From NCBI RefSeq assembly GCF_001638985.1, contig NW_017265146.1:434001-498000 (forward strand): a stretch of DNA of 64,000 nucleotides, in the 5' to 3' direction. The position numbers and the translations under genes are program-made. Shown here one piece after another: positions 1-15,798 of the stretch. The notes beneath the pieces were generated by a model, which worked only from the letters and a program-made list of their open reading frames with translations, made no database searches and was not told the DNA's origin. Within the stretch, counting starts at the first letter, position 1. Each line of letters opens with the position of its first letter. Origin of the DNA: Phycomyces blakesleeanus NRRL 1555(-) (lineage: Eukaryota > Mucoromycota > Mucoromycetes > Mucorales > Phycomycetaceae).

Positions 1-137
1 AATCTGTGGGAACTTGAATCTTCAAAAACTGGGTACCCTTTTTTTTTCAACCGGACCTCTTGGTGGCAATTTTTTTTTATAAATCCGCCAACATTATTAG
101 TCGATACCTTGTTTCTACATACCTACCTAACTACCTA

Positions 138-174
<37 letters not shown>

Positions 175-826
175 ATATAGATATCTATATATCTATATAT
201 CTATCTAGCTATCTAGCTATCTAGCTATCTTATACATCTCTATATCTATCAATATTTTTGCACTCTTACATATACATACAAACTGATATACTCACAAAGA
301 GATATATAGATATAAATATTATGTAGTAGAGACATCTTCCTTTGTAGAAATATCATAAACCATGGAAATATCGAAAATTTGATACTGATTTTTTTTAAGC
401 AAATGGAAAAAAGGGCGTGGGTTCATTGCACACTTGGCTTGTACAACAGTAATAAAGATGACCTTTTATTTTTGCTATCGTCCCCCCTTCTCTATTTTTA
501 TTTCTTTTTTATCCCTCCCAAATTTCCTATTCTTTCCTTCTCTTTCTCTTTCTCTTTCACACAAAACCAGCGTTTTCCTTTCCTTGCAAAGGTCTTCCAC
601 CCTACTTTCCTTCACAAACCCCACACATTCCCTACAACCAAATATCCTTCCCTCCTCCCTCAACCTCCACCTTTCATACTCTCTCCCTCTTCAACCTACA
701 TCCTTCCTTTGCAAGTAGAACCAACCCTTTCTTACAACTTACCTACCTACCTACCTACCTACCTACCATCCCTCTTATCACCCAAACCAAATAACAAAAC
801 AAATTACTATTGCTAATTTCTAAAAA
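1..826. other. Upstream region of the bHLH gene with simple repeats
   Basis: No gene seen. It holds a (TC)n microsatellite near 140-172, an ATCTATAT/CTAGCTAT tract at about 178-230, and a long pyrimidine-rich stretch (about 480-790) with repeated CTAC units just before the ATG at 827. The stretch looks like a pyrimidine-rich promoter or 5' UTR; the open frames in it are low-complexity. Confidence 0.6.
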
Positions 827-1859
827 ATGGAATCCGACTTTGGTTTTGACGAATACATCATGCCCACCACCTACGCTGGTGTCCCCAAGCTTGAATGCTA
901 CAACACTCAGCTCTATCCTTCAGGTAAAAAACGGAATACCCCCGATAAAAAAAACATATTAGAATATCTTCTCTTTACTACTACTATATTTTTTACAGAT
1001 GAATCCCCCCTAATTATATAACCAATGACGTCATACTAATACCTTCCTGTTAGTGGGTTACTATGGAAATGACACTGTTGTGTTTGAGAACACTGCAATG
1101 CCCCAAATGATGCCCTCATCCATGCTTTACCCTCAGCCTTCTAGCCCAGACTCTGTCTATTCACGCCTGTCACCTGGCGCCCCCTCACCATTGATGTCTT
1201 GCTCTCCACCTGCCGCTGTCCCTCTGGTGTCTAACTTGGCCCACGCCATCACAGAAAAGATCGCCAAAGCCAACACCCTGCCTGAGTCTTTTTTGCCCGA
1301 GTTTCACCAGTATTCTAAAGAAACATACGAAAACGGTGGAAGCAAGAAGAGACGCCGGGTTCAGAAACAGCAGCAGCAGCAGCAACAGCAACAACAACAA
1401 CAACAGCAGCAACAGCAACAACAGTCCTCATCCTCATCCTCTTGCGACTTTGAGAGTTCATCTTCAGACCAGGAAGATGATATTGATAGCGTATCTGCTG
1501 CTGAAGTTCGCCGCCAAATCCACATCCAGTCTGAACAGAAGCGTCGTGCTCAAATCAAGGATGGCTTTGATGAGCTCCGTCAGCATTTGCCCGGTTGTGT
1601 GAACAAGAAGATGAGCAAGGCAGCCCTGCTACACAGAACCACACAGCATCTCCAACACCTAAAGAATAATCAGACCTCACTTTTGGCCGAGCTGGAAAGA
1701 TTAGTGAACGAGAATGAGCAGTTAAGAAAGTAAGTATCTTTAAGGATTTTATTATATATATATATATGCATTTATTGACTTACGAACCTAAATAGATTCC
1801 AAGAATCAGTATTGCAGAAGCAGACATTGGAGCGAATGTACCAGATGGGAGCAATGTAA
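827..1859 (+). CDS. MLX/MAX-like bHLH leucine-zipper transcription factor
   Basis: Three exons: 827-923, 1054-1729 and 1796-1859, giving 278 aa. Intron 1 has a TACTAAT-type branch site at about 1034-1040. The order is an acidic, Pro/Ser-rich N-terminus, a basic cluster KKRRR, a polyglutamine run of 19 (about residues 138-156), a Ser/Asp/Glu-rich linker, then a bHLH at about 185-236. The basic region carries the E..RR pattern (SEQKRR) and helix 2 reads KMSKAALLHRT, as in the MLX/MAX group, followed by a short leucine zipper to the C-terminus. Family members bind E-boxes as dimers in the nucleus. The last exon adds only 21 residues of zipper. Assignment to MLX rather than another bHLH-Zip type is inference. 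Confidence 0.85.
1368..1424 (+). repeat. CAG/CAA trinucleotide tract encoding polyglutamine
   Basis: Nineteen consecutive Gln codons, a mix of CAG and CAA, lie between the basic cluster and a polyserine run of the bHLH protein. The interruptions by CAA should stabilise the tract. Confidence 0.95.
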
Positions 1860-3162
1860 AGAAGATTAAGATGGTCTTTAATGGATATTTAGATTCTTAT
1901 TCCTGATACTTGTCTCTTTCTCTTACATTTATTCTTATACTTATTTTGCGCTTCAATTTGTCCCTATGTTTTACTATTCTTTCTTTGCATGCCCTCATAC
2001 ATCCTTTCCATTCACATTCCCATTCCCATTCCCATTCAAACATTTCCCATTCATATCCTCCACCATCTCCTCCACCTCTCTGATACCAATCTTCTCACCA
2101 AATCTGTTAGACTTTCTTTTCTTTGAAAAAGAAACAAACAAGAAAAAGCAAATATCAAGCTGTTTTGAAATTCATTTTTTGAAATTCATTTTGTTATTTT
2201 CTTTTCTTATTTTTTCTTATTTTATTTTCTAGACCAATCCCCCACCCACCCCCCCTACGTCTTTACTTACTTTATTAACTTCTTCTTTGATTGCACATAG
2301 CAATCATTTCTTTCTCTGTAAGGTTCTTACTTAAAGGCTTTGAAAAGATCTTTCTTATTTCTTGGTCTTTTTTTTTATTGAGCTTCTTTCTTTTAGCTCT
2401 TATGTTTTTTTATTTCTTTTTTTTATTTCTTTCTTTCTTTCTTGTATTGTCTATTGTCTAATTGCCTTGAAAAGCAAAATTTCATATACAAAACAAAAAA
2501 AAAACCGAACAAAAAAAAAACTTTGAATATATACATATATGAATGGCTTTGGCAGCAAAGCCCAATCCAACAAAAAAAAACAGCCGCAGTACTTAAAGAG
2601 CAGTAAATGCTTCAATATTCTCTTTTATTTTTATTTTTGTATCAGACATATAGGCAACTAATGAATTGAAGAAAATTCATTTCTTTTATGTCTTCTAAAA
2701 TATTCTAGCCCTAGAATATCCTCTGTTTGGATTTAGCTTAAATATACATTAAAGAAGATTAATAGATTTTACTTGGAAGCAAAGACTATAGCAACTGATA
2801 TGAAGACCATGTCTTTAGTGGATTTAAAACCAACAGTAGTAGAAACTTATCTTTGTAAAAATCACATTTGTTTGTTTATATATATAAAGATTAAGAAACC
2901 TTTATTCCCAGTATGCGCGGGCTTATAAACTCACATTAAAACTCAAATTCAGATTTAAGTCTCAGATTAACATGACAAAACGAGATTATCTTTCACAGCG
3001 TGTGAGTGTCGAGTGAGTAAGAAAGTGAGTAAGAAAGTAAGTGAATATGTGTCTCTGTACCTTGTACCTGTTTTCTATTTCTCTTCTTTCTCTCTAAATT
3101 TCTAAAATTCCTAAGCTCATTAGAACACTTTTGAGCGATAATAATATTTATAGCAATATACC
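1860..3162. other. AT-rich intergenic region between bHLH gene and PEX1
   Basis: Contains homopolymer A and T runs, a CATTCC-type tandem repeat at about 2005-2060 and TTTC repeats near 2440. I see no coding exon, tRNA or transposon end. It should hold the 3' UTR of the bHLH gene and the PEX1 promoter. Confidence 0.6.
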
Positions 3163-7566
<4,404 letters not shown>

Positions 7567-7716
7567 AGATGAAAGCATTTAACGTAGAAAATAAACTCAG
7601 CATAAGCGGGTCATAGAATTTGCATTCAACCCCTCATACAAACAGTTTGCTCTCTCTCTCTCACACACAGCTATATATATAATAAGTTTGATTCGCCCAA
7701 AAAAGAAAGAAAGACT

Positions 7717-7749
7717 GACATCGTCTCAACCTCAAGTAGAAACACTGTA
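7717..7749. repeat. Solo terminal repeat of a mariner-like element
   Basis: This 33-bp stretch matches the right end of the 16641-17438 element (CATCGTCTCAA.CTCAAGTAG then AAACACTGTA) with one or two changes. The preceding CCCAAAAAA stretch also resembles the subterminal region there. No partner end lies nearby, so it is a truncated end between PEX1 and LIP2, probably within the PEX1 3' region. Confidence 0.75.
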
Positions 7750-7884
7750 ATATGAAAATAATGCTCATAAGAATAATAAGACAACTTTTTTACAATCAGC
7801 TATATATTTGTACAAAGTAACTTTTTGTGAAAAACTGAATTAGTTAAATTTATGATAATATTTGCTGGTTTTGCATATTAGATA

Positions 7885-8951
7885 ATGTTAATCAATTCTG
7901 GAATCCAAAACACAATGTTGCGTTTGGCTCGCTCATTTACAACTGAATCCTGCTCTATATTACCAAAAGACTCGCTTCCTATTGGATATTTGTCGCTTTC
8001 TGGGCTAATTCCCTACAAGGCTGGCCTAGACATTCAACAGCATCTTGTCAAGCGTCGTCATGCCGTAAACCGCGGTCAGTCTACTGATGATCCCAAAGAC
8101 ATCATATGTTTTCTTCAGCACAAACCTACATATACATCCGGTCGAAGGATCCGTAACAAGACTGTAGAAGATGAAGAAAAGAGATTACGTGATTTGGGGG
8201 CAGAATATTTCGAGGTATATCACTATATCTGATCAGGTTTCAAGATTCTCATTAACTATTTTTTTTTATTTTATTTCCGGGCTGCTAGACAATGCGAGGA
8301 GGGCAGATTACATTCCATGGCCCAGGTCAATTGATTGCTTACCCTATTATCGATATTAGAGATTATAATGCAAGTGTTTCCCTTTTTTTTTAAAAAAAAT
8401 ATTATTATTATTATTATTGCCAGAGTATACAAAAGGTGGTTGAATAGGTGAATAATAATGCCTATAGCTCAATGTAAGATGCTTCGTGTCACGATTGGAG
8501 AAGACTGTTATTGCTGCATGCGCCGAGTATGGCATCCAGGCCAACACGACCGAGAACACAGGCGTGTGGGTAGGACAGGAGGACAAGATTGCTGCTCTAG
8601 GTGAGACAAGTAACATTGTAAAATATTTATTTGCAAATCGACTCTTTATTAAACTCTAGGTTCTCAAAAGGTGTTCATTTGCAAAGATACGTGAGCAGTC
8701 ATGGCTTGGCACTAAACTGTGATGTGGATTTAACGTGGTTTGGCCATATTGTGCCATGTGGATTAGCCGACAAACGAGTGACCTCCATTAGTCGGGAGCG
8801 GGGATGTATCACCAATGTCGAAAATGCGTTGCCAAAGCTTATTAAAAGCTTTGAAAAGACATTCCACAAGCCACTCGTGCCCCTTGCACAGGATAGTCGA
8901 CTGATGATTGAGATTCAAGAGATTATAGATAAAAACCAGCAGCAATCATAA
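7885..8951 (+). CDS. LIP2: Mitochondrial lipoyl(octanoyl) transferase (LipB family)
   Basis: Four exons: 7885-8214, 8289-8369, 8468-8600 and 8671-8951, giving 274 aa. LipB enzymes move octanoate from mitochondrial ACP to the lipoyl domain of target proteins such as glycine cleavage H protein, the first step of protein lipoylation. Family motifs: [13 protein letters not shown] (catalytic pocket), [15 protein letters not shown], and SSHGLALN followed by the D.TWF..IVPCGL block, with the conserved Cys of IVPCG. An in-frame ATG at 7915 starts MLRLARSF, a plausible mitochondrial presequence, so either Met may be used. Intron 2 is GC-AG (donor AAT|GCAAGT at 8370). Intron 3 must use the acceptor ending at 8670; the nearer TAG 11 nt upstream breaks the frame. 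Confidence 0.93.
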
Positions 8952-9190
8952 CGATAATAATATTCGCATTAACATTTGTGTGCATGTGTATCAGTCTTTT
9001 TATTTATTTATTTAATTTTGAAACGTAAAGAAGTAAAGTAAAGTGAAATGAAGAGAAAGATGACTTTATTGACGAAATTTACGAAAGATTTGAAAGTGAG
9101 TTTGGTTGTATTAAAGGGTTGTTGTGTGTGTTGTATTTATATTTATATATATATATTTATAAAGAAAGTATACAATTTTTCTTTTTTCTT

Positions 9191-10120
9191 TTAAAGCTTC
9201 TCAAGAAACGTATTTAACATTTCTTGATTCCAAGGAGTATGATAGCTGCTATTATAAGTACAATGATTATCTGAATTGGCTTGCTTGGGAACTAGAGGAG
9301 AAGGTGACATAAGTTTGGATATAAGTACGCGAGTACGTTCTTGTCTTAGACGATCAATTAGATCGGCCTTTTTTCCGTTGGAAGGCAGCTTTCTTTGTCG
9401 AAGAAGTTCTTTGAGAGCTGCCACAGTAATGTCATCAAAGTCAGTGTTGAGAAGCTCATGATCCTTCTTGCGCTGCTCCTCTTCTGGATCAGTTGTCGAG
9501 GGCTTGGGCGGCATACGTTGCACCCTTTCGATGGGTACCGGTGGTTGGTGGTGCAAGACAGGTGGTGCAGGCGGACGTGGATCAGTCACTTGCATCTGCG
9601 CAAACACCAGGGGTTCCATTCGTGCTGGCGGTCGACGTTGGAAGCAAGACGGCACAGATGATGATCTGCGCCGTTTCCCTACAGCTGGACGACGGTTGAT
9701 GGGTGTGTCTGTATTAGGCTGGACAATCTCTGGAAATAATGTCTGGTGTTGTTGTGGGGGAGAGGTCATGTGTGTGTCTGAAGAGGCACTTGAAAACGGA
9801 GACCCAGAAAGCGAGGGGTCGGTGACATGGGGAACTGGAAGGTACTCTTCCTCAGTGATGCATTCGATCTTTTGTTGATATTGCGATAGAAACTCTGCGT
9901 GCTGAAATGGAGCTGCACCTACAGAAGAGCTTCTTCTACGTTGGAAGCCCATATTATCATGAGGAAACATCGAGGCTTGGGGCCAAAAGGTATTTTCAAA
10001 CGGAACTTGTGAACCATCTAATGTGTATGTATTCCAATCGATGGTATCTCCCACTTCAGCTTGGTTGCGGATATCATAAGTATCCAGTGGTTCAGCTATA
10101 TTGCTTGGGTGATAATACAT
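9191..10120 (-). CDS. SAP-domain protein, probably nuclear
   Basis: Intronless, 309 aa. A SAP motif occupies about residues 231-262 (ITVAALKELLRQRKLPSNGK, then KADLIDRLRQER). SAP motifs bind AT-rich or scaffold DNA and occur in chromatin and RNA-processing proteins. The remainder is low complexity, rich in Pro, Gln and Ser. Two RRRSSSV motifs (about 61-67 and 151-156) fit basophilic kinase sites of the PKA or 14-3-3 type. No other domain is recognised, so the function is unknown; SAP-type transcriptional regulator is inference. The start at 10120 is the first Met of the frame. It is followed upstream on the same strand by the 3' end of SLU7. Confidence 0.8.
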   Translation of the reverse strand: MYYHPSNIAEPLDTYDIRNQAEVGDTIDWNTYTLDGSQVPFENTFWPQASMFPHDNMGFQRRRSSSVGAAPFQHAEFLSQYQQKIECITEEEYLPVPHVTDPSLSGSPFSSASSDTHMTSPPQQHQTLFPEIVQPNTDTPINRRPAVGKRRRSSSVPSCFQRRPPARMEPLVFAQMQVTDPRPPAPPVLHHQPPVPIERVQRMPPKPSTTDPEEEQRKKDHELLNTDFDDITVAALKELLRQRKLPSNGKKADLIDRLRQERTRVLISKLMSPSPLVPKQANSDNHCTYNSSYHTPWNQEMLNTFLEKL

Positions 10121-10780
10121 GATGGGTGATTGAGAGGAATATAAAGAGAAGGAGGAAGAGATGCGTTCAACCCTGCTGACTTTCTTGCATAACTTTAAAA
10201 AAGCTTAAAAATCTAACCAAAAAAAACCCCCAAAATTTACTGCTGATTCTTTCCTTCTCTCCTTCCCTCTTTTTCTATCCATTTTTATTTACTTAGTTGG
10301 ATCTCTTTATATCATACAAGAATACATGAATATTTTTTATTCTGTAGGAGACCTTATTTGGTGCACGTTTACTAACAATGAAAAAGAAAAAAAAAGAAAA
10401 AAAGAGAGAGAGAGAAGGAGATACTGAATAAGAACATTATAGTCTAATATCTTTGAAGCTTGCCCTAAAATAATAAAAAGGACCTGTCGTTATTTTAGAC
10501 AAGACATTCAAGCCGGTTTAATAAATCTCCGAGAAAGGGTGAGGTCATCATGAGGGTTGGGCAAAAGATCTCTGAGCCTGAACAAAAAAATAAAAAAAAA
10601 GACCAAAAAATAAAATAAAATATAAAATAAAAAATTATAAAGGGGGCAATCAATCCAAAATGCACTCATTTTCAAGACAAAAATAATTTGAAAGCTTACG
10701 AAAACAAAGTGGATATTATTTACGAGAAAATAAAATGAATAAAGACGAAAGAAAGTTGAATAATGAGAAATTTGGTTGGT
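10121..10780. other. AT-rich spacer between SAP gene and SLU7
   Basis: Holds A-rich tracts and GA repeats (about 10380-10420). It should contain the SAP gene promoter and the SLU7 3' UTR, both on the minus strand. No further gene or RNA seen. Confidence 0.55.
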
Positions 10781-12364
10781 CTAAAGAGCACCATGAGAGG
10801 CCATTTGAGAAGCTTTTTGAGCATCAATACCAGCCTGGCCAGTACAATATGAGTTACGAACATATGATCGACAGCATTTGTAACCCCATTTTCCATCGGC
10901 CCAGTAAGATCCCCATACAGAGTTGTGGTTATTGATAAATACTACAAATTAAGAAACACAAGTCTGTCAGTTGCTGGATATTATCCAAGCTTGTAATTAT
11001 TGCCATACCATCTTCTTCATATTTCGACTTTGTCTTGGCCTTCTCAAGACCACGGATGACTCGACCAGTACGTGAGTATTCCACATAGTTTTCATTTTGT
11101 GCAAGAAGCAATTCCTTGGGAACAGATTCCAAATGTTCTGCTCCACCATATTTCTCCAAAATGCTCTTTTGAGTAGATCCTCGCACTTCATCCTTTTTGG
11201 ACTCATATTCCTGGTGCAAGATGGCCACCTGTGTAGGATTGGCCTGAAGATGAACGTCACTGCCACGATCAGCAGCTTGCCAGGCGAATAGCTGAATTTT
11301 GGCCATTGCTGGAGCATCACCAGTGTAGCGTACAAAGTTATCACCAGCAAATGGTACATCGTCCGCACCCTGTTCTTCTCTCAATGGATTATCACGCATA
11401 GAACGTGTTTTGGGATCATAATAAGCTGAATCTGTATCCAGATTTAACAGATATTTAGCTGTATCTTCACGAATTCTATGTAAATGTAAACGTCCCTTTT
11501 TTTGTTAGATTCAACCTTAAAAGATAAATAGTAATTCACTTACCTGAGATTACGGTTGGTCATTCGAGTCTTTTGGTTGACATATTGACCGGGCATATCT
11601 GCCTGATCTGCATACTTGTCATCATCATCCTCTTCCTCATCATCCGACATTCCTGCAATCTTCTTGGCTTCCGAAGTTGTAGTAGGTCCTTCCTTATCAA
11701 GCTCTGTGGCCTTGGCCGCACGTCGAGCCTCTTCAATCTTATTATATTCTTCAATAACTTTGTCATGCTCTTTGGGATCATAGCCATTCCATCGGTCTCG
11801 TTTCTCATCCCAATCAAGATCTACTTCTTGTACAATCTCGTCTGCTTTGATATTTTTTCCAGTCCATTTAGCACCCTTTTTACGTGGTCTCTCCACACAA
11901 TCGCGTGTCTTATGAGATGCTGCACCACAATTTTCACATGCTCCCTTACGGTATTTTGTTGCTGCTGGACCCTAAAGTAGTACATCACAAGTTTGATTCA
12001 TCCGATTCAATGAGTATATAGACTCAAAAAAAATTTGTTTTCTTATATAGACTCGATTCAACCAGACTATACTTCTAATGCAACTGCTTACCGCTCGTTG
12101 GCCGCGAGCATACCAAAAGTTATCTTCGGCTCCAAACTTGGTACCGGGTCGTTTTTCTGGAGCTCTTTGATGCTTAAGAGAGACCTGTCCATTGTCGACG
12201 TACCAAGGTGCTTTTAACATGAATTGAGGCGTGTGGGGATTGATCTCATTTCCCTCATCATCGACTTCGGCAGGTGCAGTACCGGCTTTACGAGCAGCAT
12301 CGAGATCCTTTTGTTTTCTATACTCCTCCTTCGTCAAACGGTTCGGCTGCTGTAAACCTGACAT
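10781..12364 (-). CDS. SLU7: Pre-mRNA splicing factor SLU7
   Basis: Four exons on the minus strand: 12092-12364, 11544-11971, 11009-11475 and 10781-10941, giving 442 aa. SLU7 acts in the second catalytic step of splicing and helps 3' splice-site choice. Seen: the N-terminal [19 protein letters not shown] block, a CCHC zinc knuckle at C103, C106, H111 and C116 ([14 protein letters not shown]), an acidic linker with [17 protein letters not shown] sequence (here [13 protein letters not shown]), and the C-terminal [18 protein letters not shown] block with NSYCTGQAG. The last exon falls inside a 66-codon plus-strand open frame that is only its antisense. The protein ends soon after NSYCTGQAG, so the long charged tail of animal SLU7 is missing. 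Confidence 0.93.
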
Positions 12365-13240
12365 TATGGATTAAATGGATCGTTTTTTTTTTAAAAAAGC
12401 AAACAATCGATCAACCTTTTTCTTTGCTTGCGTCTTAATCTTTCATTTTTCATTTTTGTTAGAATTTCCATATTCAGCAGATCACGTGCTAACTTAGCAT
12501 GAAATCCCAAATACCAATTTCCGTTGTTTCTGGTATTGTATTCGTTTATAAATTTTTAAAAAAATAAGTTAGCTATGTATGCTATAAATGTTAGGTTATA
12601 ATCCTTTAGATAATGTATAGGCTATACTGAAGTAACTCTAAGCTGTTCGTGTGATGGATATTATCCTCAAAATAAATACGCTCGATCATGTCAACCAGAA
12701 TGAGGAAAATCAGATTATAAAGCTGAATAGAAGAAGGTTAAATATATTTGCCCTTAATTAAATACGCTTTAATAACAAGAAATAATATTGTACCCGAATA
12801 ATCAGTGAAAATACTAAATAAAAAAAAGTAAAATACACTATCTAAGCACACACAAGAGCACATTAAAACATACACCCCTAAACACTCATTTTCCCTCCGT
12901 AGTTCTAGTTAAAAATAATGCCAGAGTTAAAGAAACGTGCAATTTTGAAAAGCAAGTGATAAAAACTCCCTGACTTTGTACCAGTATTAAAGGTATAAAA
13001 ATATATGAAAGTATAACTTCCATAGATCTTATTACTGCTATTCATGACCGAATACATATCAACTAGGTTAATAAGGTCTTAAAATTATAGAATACATATG
13101 GGGATGGGGTTTTAAAAAATTGTTTTATTTCGATGTCACTTTTATAAGCTATTTTTTTCCTGTTTCTTTCTTAGTAAGGGAAATGCATAGATATACACAA
13201 TTCTACGCAATATTCTTATAAGTAGTTCTCTCTTTTTCCT
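12365..13240. other. Intergenic region between SLU7 and the UCS-domain gene
   Basis: AT-rich, no exon with conserved sequence seen. It should carry the SLU7 promoter and the 3' UTR of the UNC-45-like gene. Confidence 0.55.
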
Positions 13241-15505
13241 TTATGGTTTGAGCTTAGCACCATGGGCAACCATTAGCTTCAAAACATCCATAGCCGCACT
13301 ACGGACTACATTTGTTTGACATGTCTTGACAATACACACTAATTTTTTATCCACTTCTTCGGCCACCAATGGAACAACTGCATCTTTTTCAAGATGCATA
13401 ATCATACAACGCACAATCTCAATGCCTCGGTGTTGAACATCCACAATTTCATCTTCGTTCATTAGCCGTGAAATACGTTCATATCCCTTATCAATACGTG
13501 CCATCATCTCACAGGTCCCCTTGGCGTTTGCTAATATAGCCAATGTACCTGAAGCAGCGCGCCTCGTGGCTTCGTCATCATGATCAGATAAAATCATCAA
13601 CAGACGGATCTTGTTTTGTGTTCCTGGTTTGTTAGAGTCGCTATAGAGATCAAATACAGGATCACAGAATGTCATGTTGCATAACATCTCGGTAGCAGCG
13701 CGTTGAACCATAGTATTGTTGGACAATTGAAGATTTTCAAATATAACCAATCCTTGTTCTTGAAAAATAGCCTGACGGACATTATCATCCACAGACGCAA
13801 GATTGGTTAGAGCCATCAAGCCCTCGAACTGTCGTAGCTGATTACTGTCATCTTTGCACAAGCTCAAGAATGGTCGTACAAGATCTAGGGAATGTTCAGG
13901 CCCAAATGCTAGGCGAGGATCAGTTGTAATGGCAAGTTTTGCGAGTGCCTGCGAAGCTACAATGGCACATTGAGGATCCTTTTGCGAACCGGCCAACGGT
14001 AAAAGAGATTTGACAATTCCTTGTTGTAATAGTTTTCCGCGTGTAGCCTGAGGGGTAACGAGGTTATGGTATGTCTGAGCAGCAACCATCCGGATGTTAG
14101 AGCTAGTGCTTTTGGCCATCACCATCAAAGCCAATGCAGAGCTATGATCGACTGCAAGCTTTATACGAGTTTCGACAGCATTGTCAGTTTCAAGAGGATC
14201 GTCAGAAGGAACGGCCTTGTCACTGCTTTTAGCATTCGCAAGGTCTCTGAGCTTCTTCATCTGTTGTTGTTGCTCATCAAGGACAGGTCTATACATGGTG
14301 ATATTGGCCAATATAGTACCAATTCCAAAAAGAAGTGGGTTGCTATTGGTATTTGCTGCGTTTATGGCCACTGCAACGAGGCTCTTCATAAACTTTCCAT
14401 CTTTGACCAAAGAGTCCTTGACATTAGACTCCAAAGAAGAATATGCTAACCCTTCAACAGCATTCAACACAACCGAGCCATCCTGTGCCTGATTCTTTAG
14501 AACATTTTTCATAGATTCTGTCAAGTCCGCGTTCTTGAGGTTCATATGCCGCATTGCATCCTCCAGTGATTCGTCCTTAGTTTCTGTATTGCCTGGGACT
14601 TTTTGTGCTGTCGCGCTTGCTCCCTGGGCTTGTAATTTGGTCAAAGTGGTGCCAATTATAGCTTTGAGACGCTCATCTGTTGAAGAACGGCTTGCGGTCT
14701 TTGCTAGCCATCCGCTACCATATTTAACAATCACTTTTTGACAGCTGCTATCTGAAGAAGCAATCGCCAACACATTGGCAATGGCAATTTGTACATCCAA
14801 TACTTCAAATTCAATAACATCCATGATCTCCTCCACAACACCTTCCTGAGCAAGAATAGCTGCGCCTACTGTAATGTTGGTCTGGAATAATGCATTAAGT
14901 GTACGAAAGGCGAGAAGTTTGTCCACATTCTTTCCAGTATCCATACAATGAGAGAAACACTTGGCACATTGCTCAATAATAAATGACATAGGATATTGCG
15001 TGGCATTAGGGCCAGGGTTCAACAACTTTGTAAGGAACATGTAGGCCGCGGCACGCACTTCTGTCGGGGTATCTTCTTCTCCGCATGCAGTCAGGACACT
15101 GACAAACTCAGGAGAACTACAGAATTGTTTAATTTCTGTAGTCTTGGTGGAATCAGAAATCCGCTCAAGGAAGGAACGAAAACGATCGACTCGCGAGTCT
15201 TTTGGTGTAGGGGCTGTAGCTAGAGATTTTTTGGAAAGGCGGTCTGCAATTTCTTTTGCCTTTGTGTTGGTAGTATCTTTCTCGGTTGCAAGCTGTACAT
15301 CTTTACGCGCCAATTCTGACTGACCAAGTGCTTCGTACACACTTGCTCGTTCCAATAAAATCGATGAAGTGTCTTTGTTATTTGTAGACTCTTCCAGTGC
15401 TATTCAAATGTATAAGAATGGTTCCCGGATTGTTGAAGCAGCATAAAATAAATAGATAGAAAGATACCAACCTTTTGTCAAGACACGAAGCTTTTTATCT
15501 AATAC
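13241..15505 (-). CDS. UNC-45/She4-type UCS-domain myosin chaperone (5' end unresolved)
   Basis: Main exon 13241-15399 plus a 34-nt exon 15472-15505, minus strand. It encodes over 720 aa. The N-terminal part (SSILLERASVYEALGQSELA, then RKDV) is a TPR helix pair, followed by armadillo-like repeats and the UCS region, e.g. TYHNLVTP, ATEMLCNMTFC and AASGTLAILANA. UCS proteins fold and stabilise myosin motor domains, here probably for cytokinesis, endocytosis or hyphal growth. The 34-nt exon joins in frame (LDKKLRVLTK|ALEEST) but needs an upstream exon ending on a codon boundary. The obvious candidate (about 15702-15797, containing ERNRAALETEF, donor CG|GTAAGT) ends in the wrong phase and overlaps the CINP 5' region antisense. 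So the first TPR(s) and the start codon are not located; an undetected microexon or an assembly error is possible. Confidence 0.85.
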
Positions 15506-15798
15506 CTATTAGAATCATTAAAGATGAAGAAAAAAAGAAAGAAAGAAAGAATAATCCCATGAGATGGTTAAAGCTCTAACACGTAGACACCTCCTTGTCA
15601 TTTATGTAAATCTCTCAAGAAATTGCTATATAATCACACCTCTATATAAAAAAACAATTGTGATGAGAAATAGAAAGATTAGAGCTCATACTTTTACTTA
15701 CCGTTTGTCATTGGAATCAGCTAAAGAGTATCCCCTATTTTCTAAAGATAGAAACTCAGTTTCAAGAGCGGCTCGATTCCTTTCAAGCCACTCTTAGT

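Noticed and set aside
379..816. 145-codon frame upstream of the bHLH gene
   Set aside because: Low-complexity pyrimidine tract with Phe/Ser/Pro/Leu composition and no domain; likely promoter or 5' UTR.
10735..10935. 66-codon plus-strand open frame
   Set aside because: Its reverse strand encodes the last SLU7 exon ([10 protein letters not shown]...), so it is an antisense shadow.
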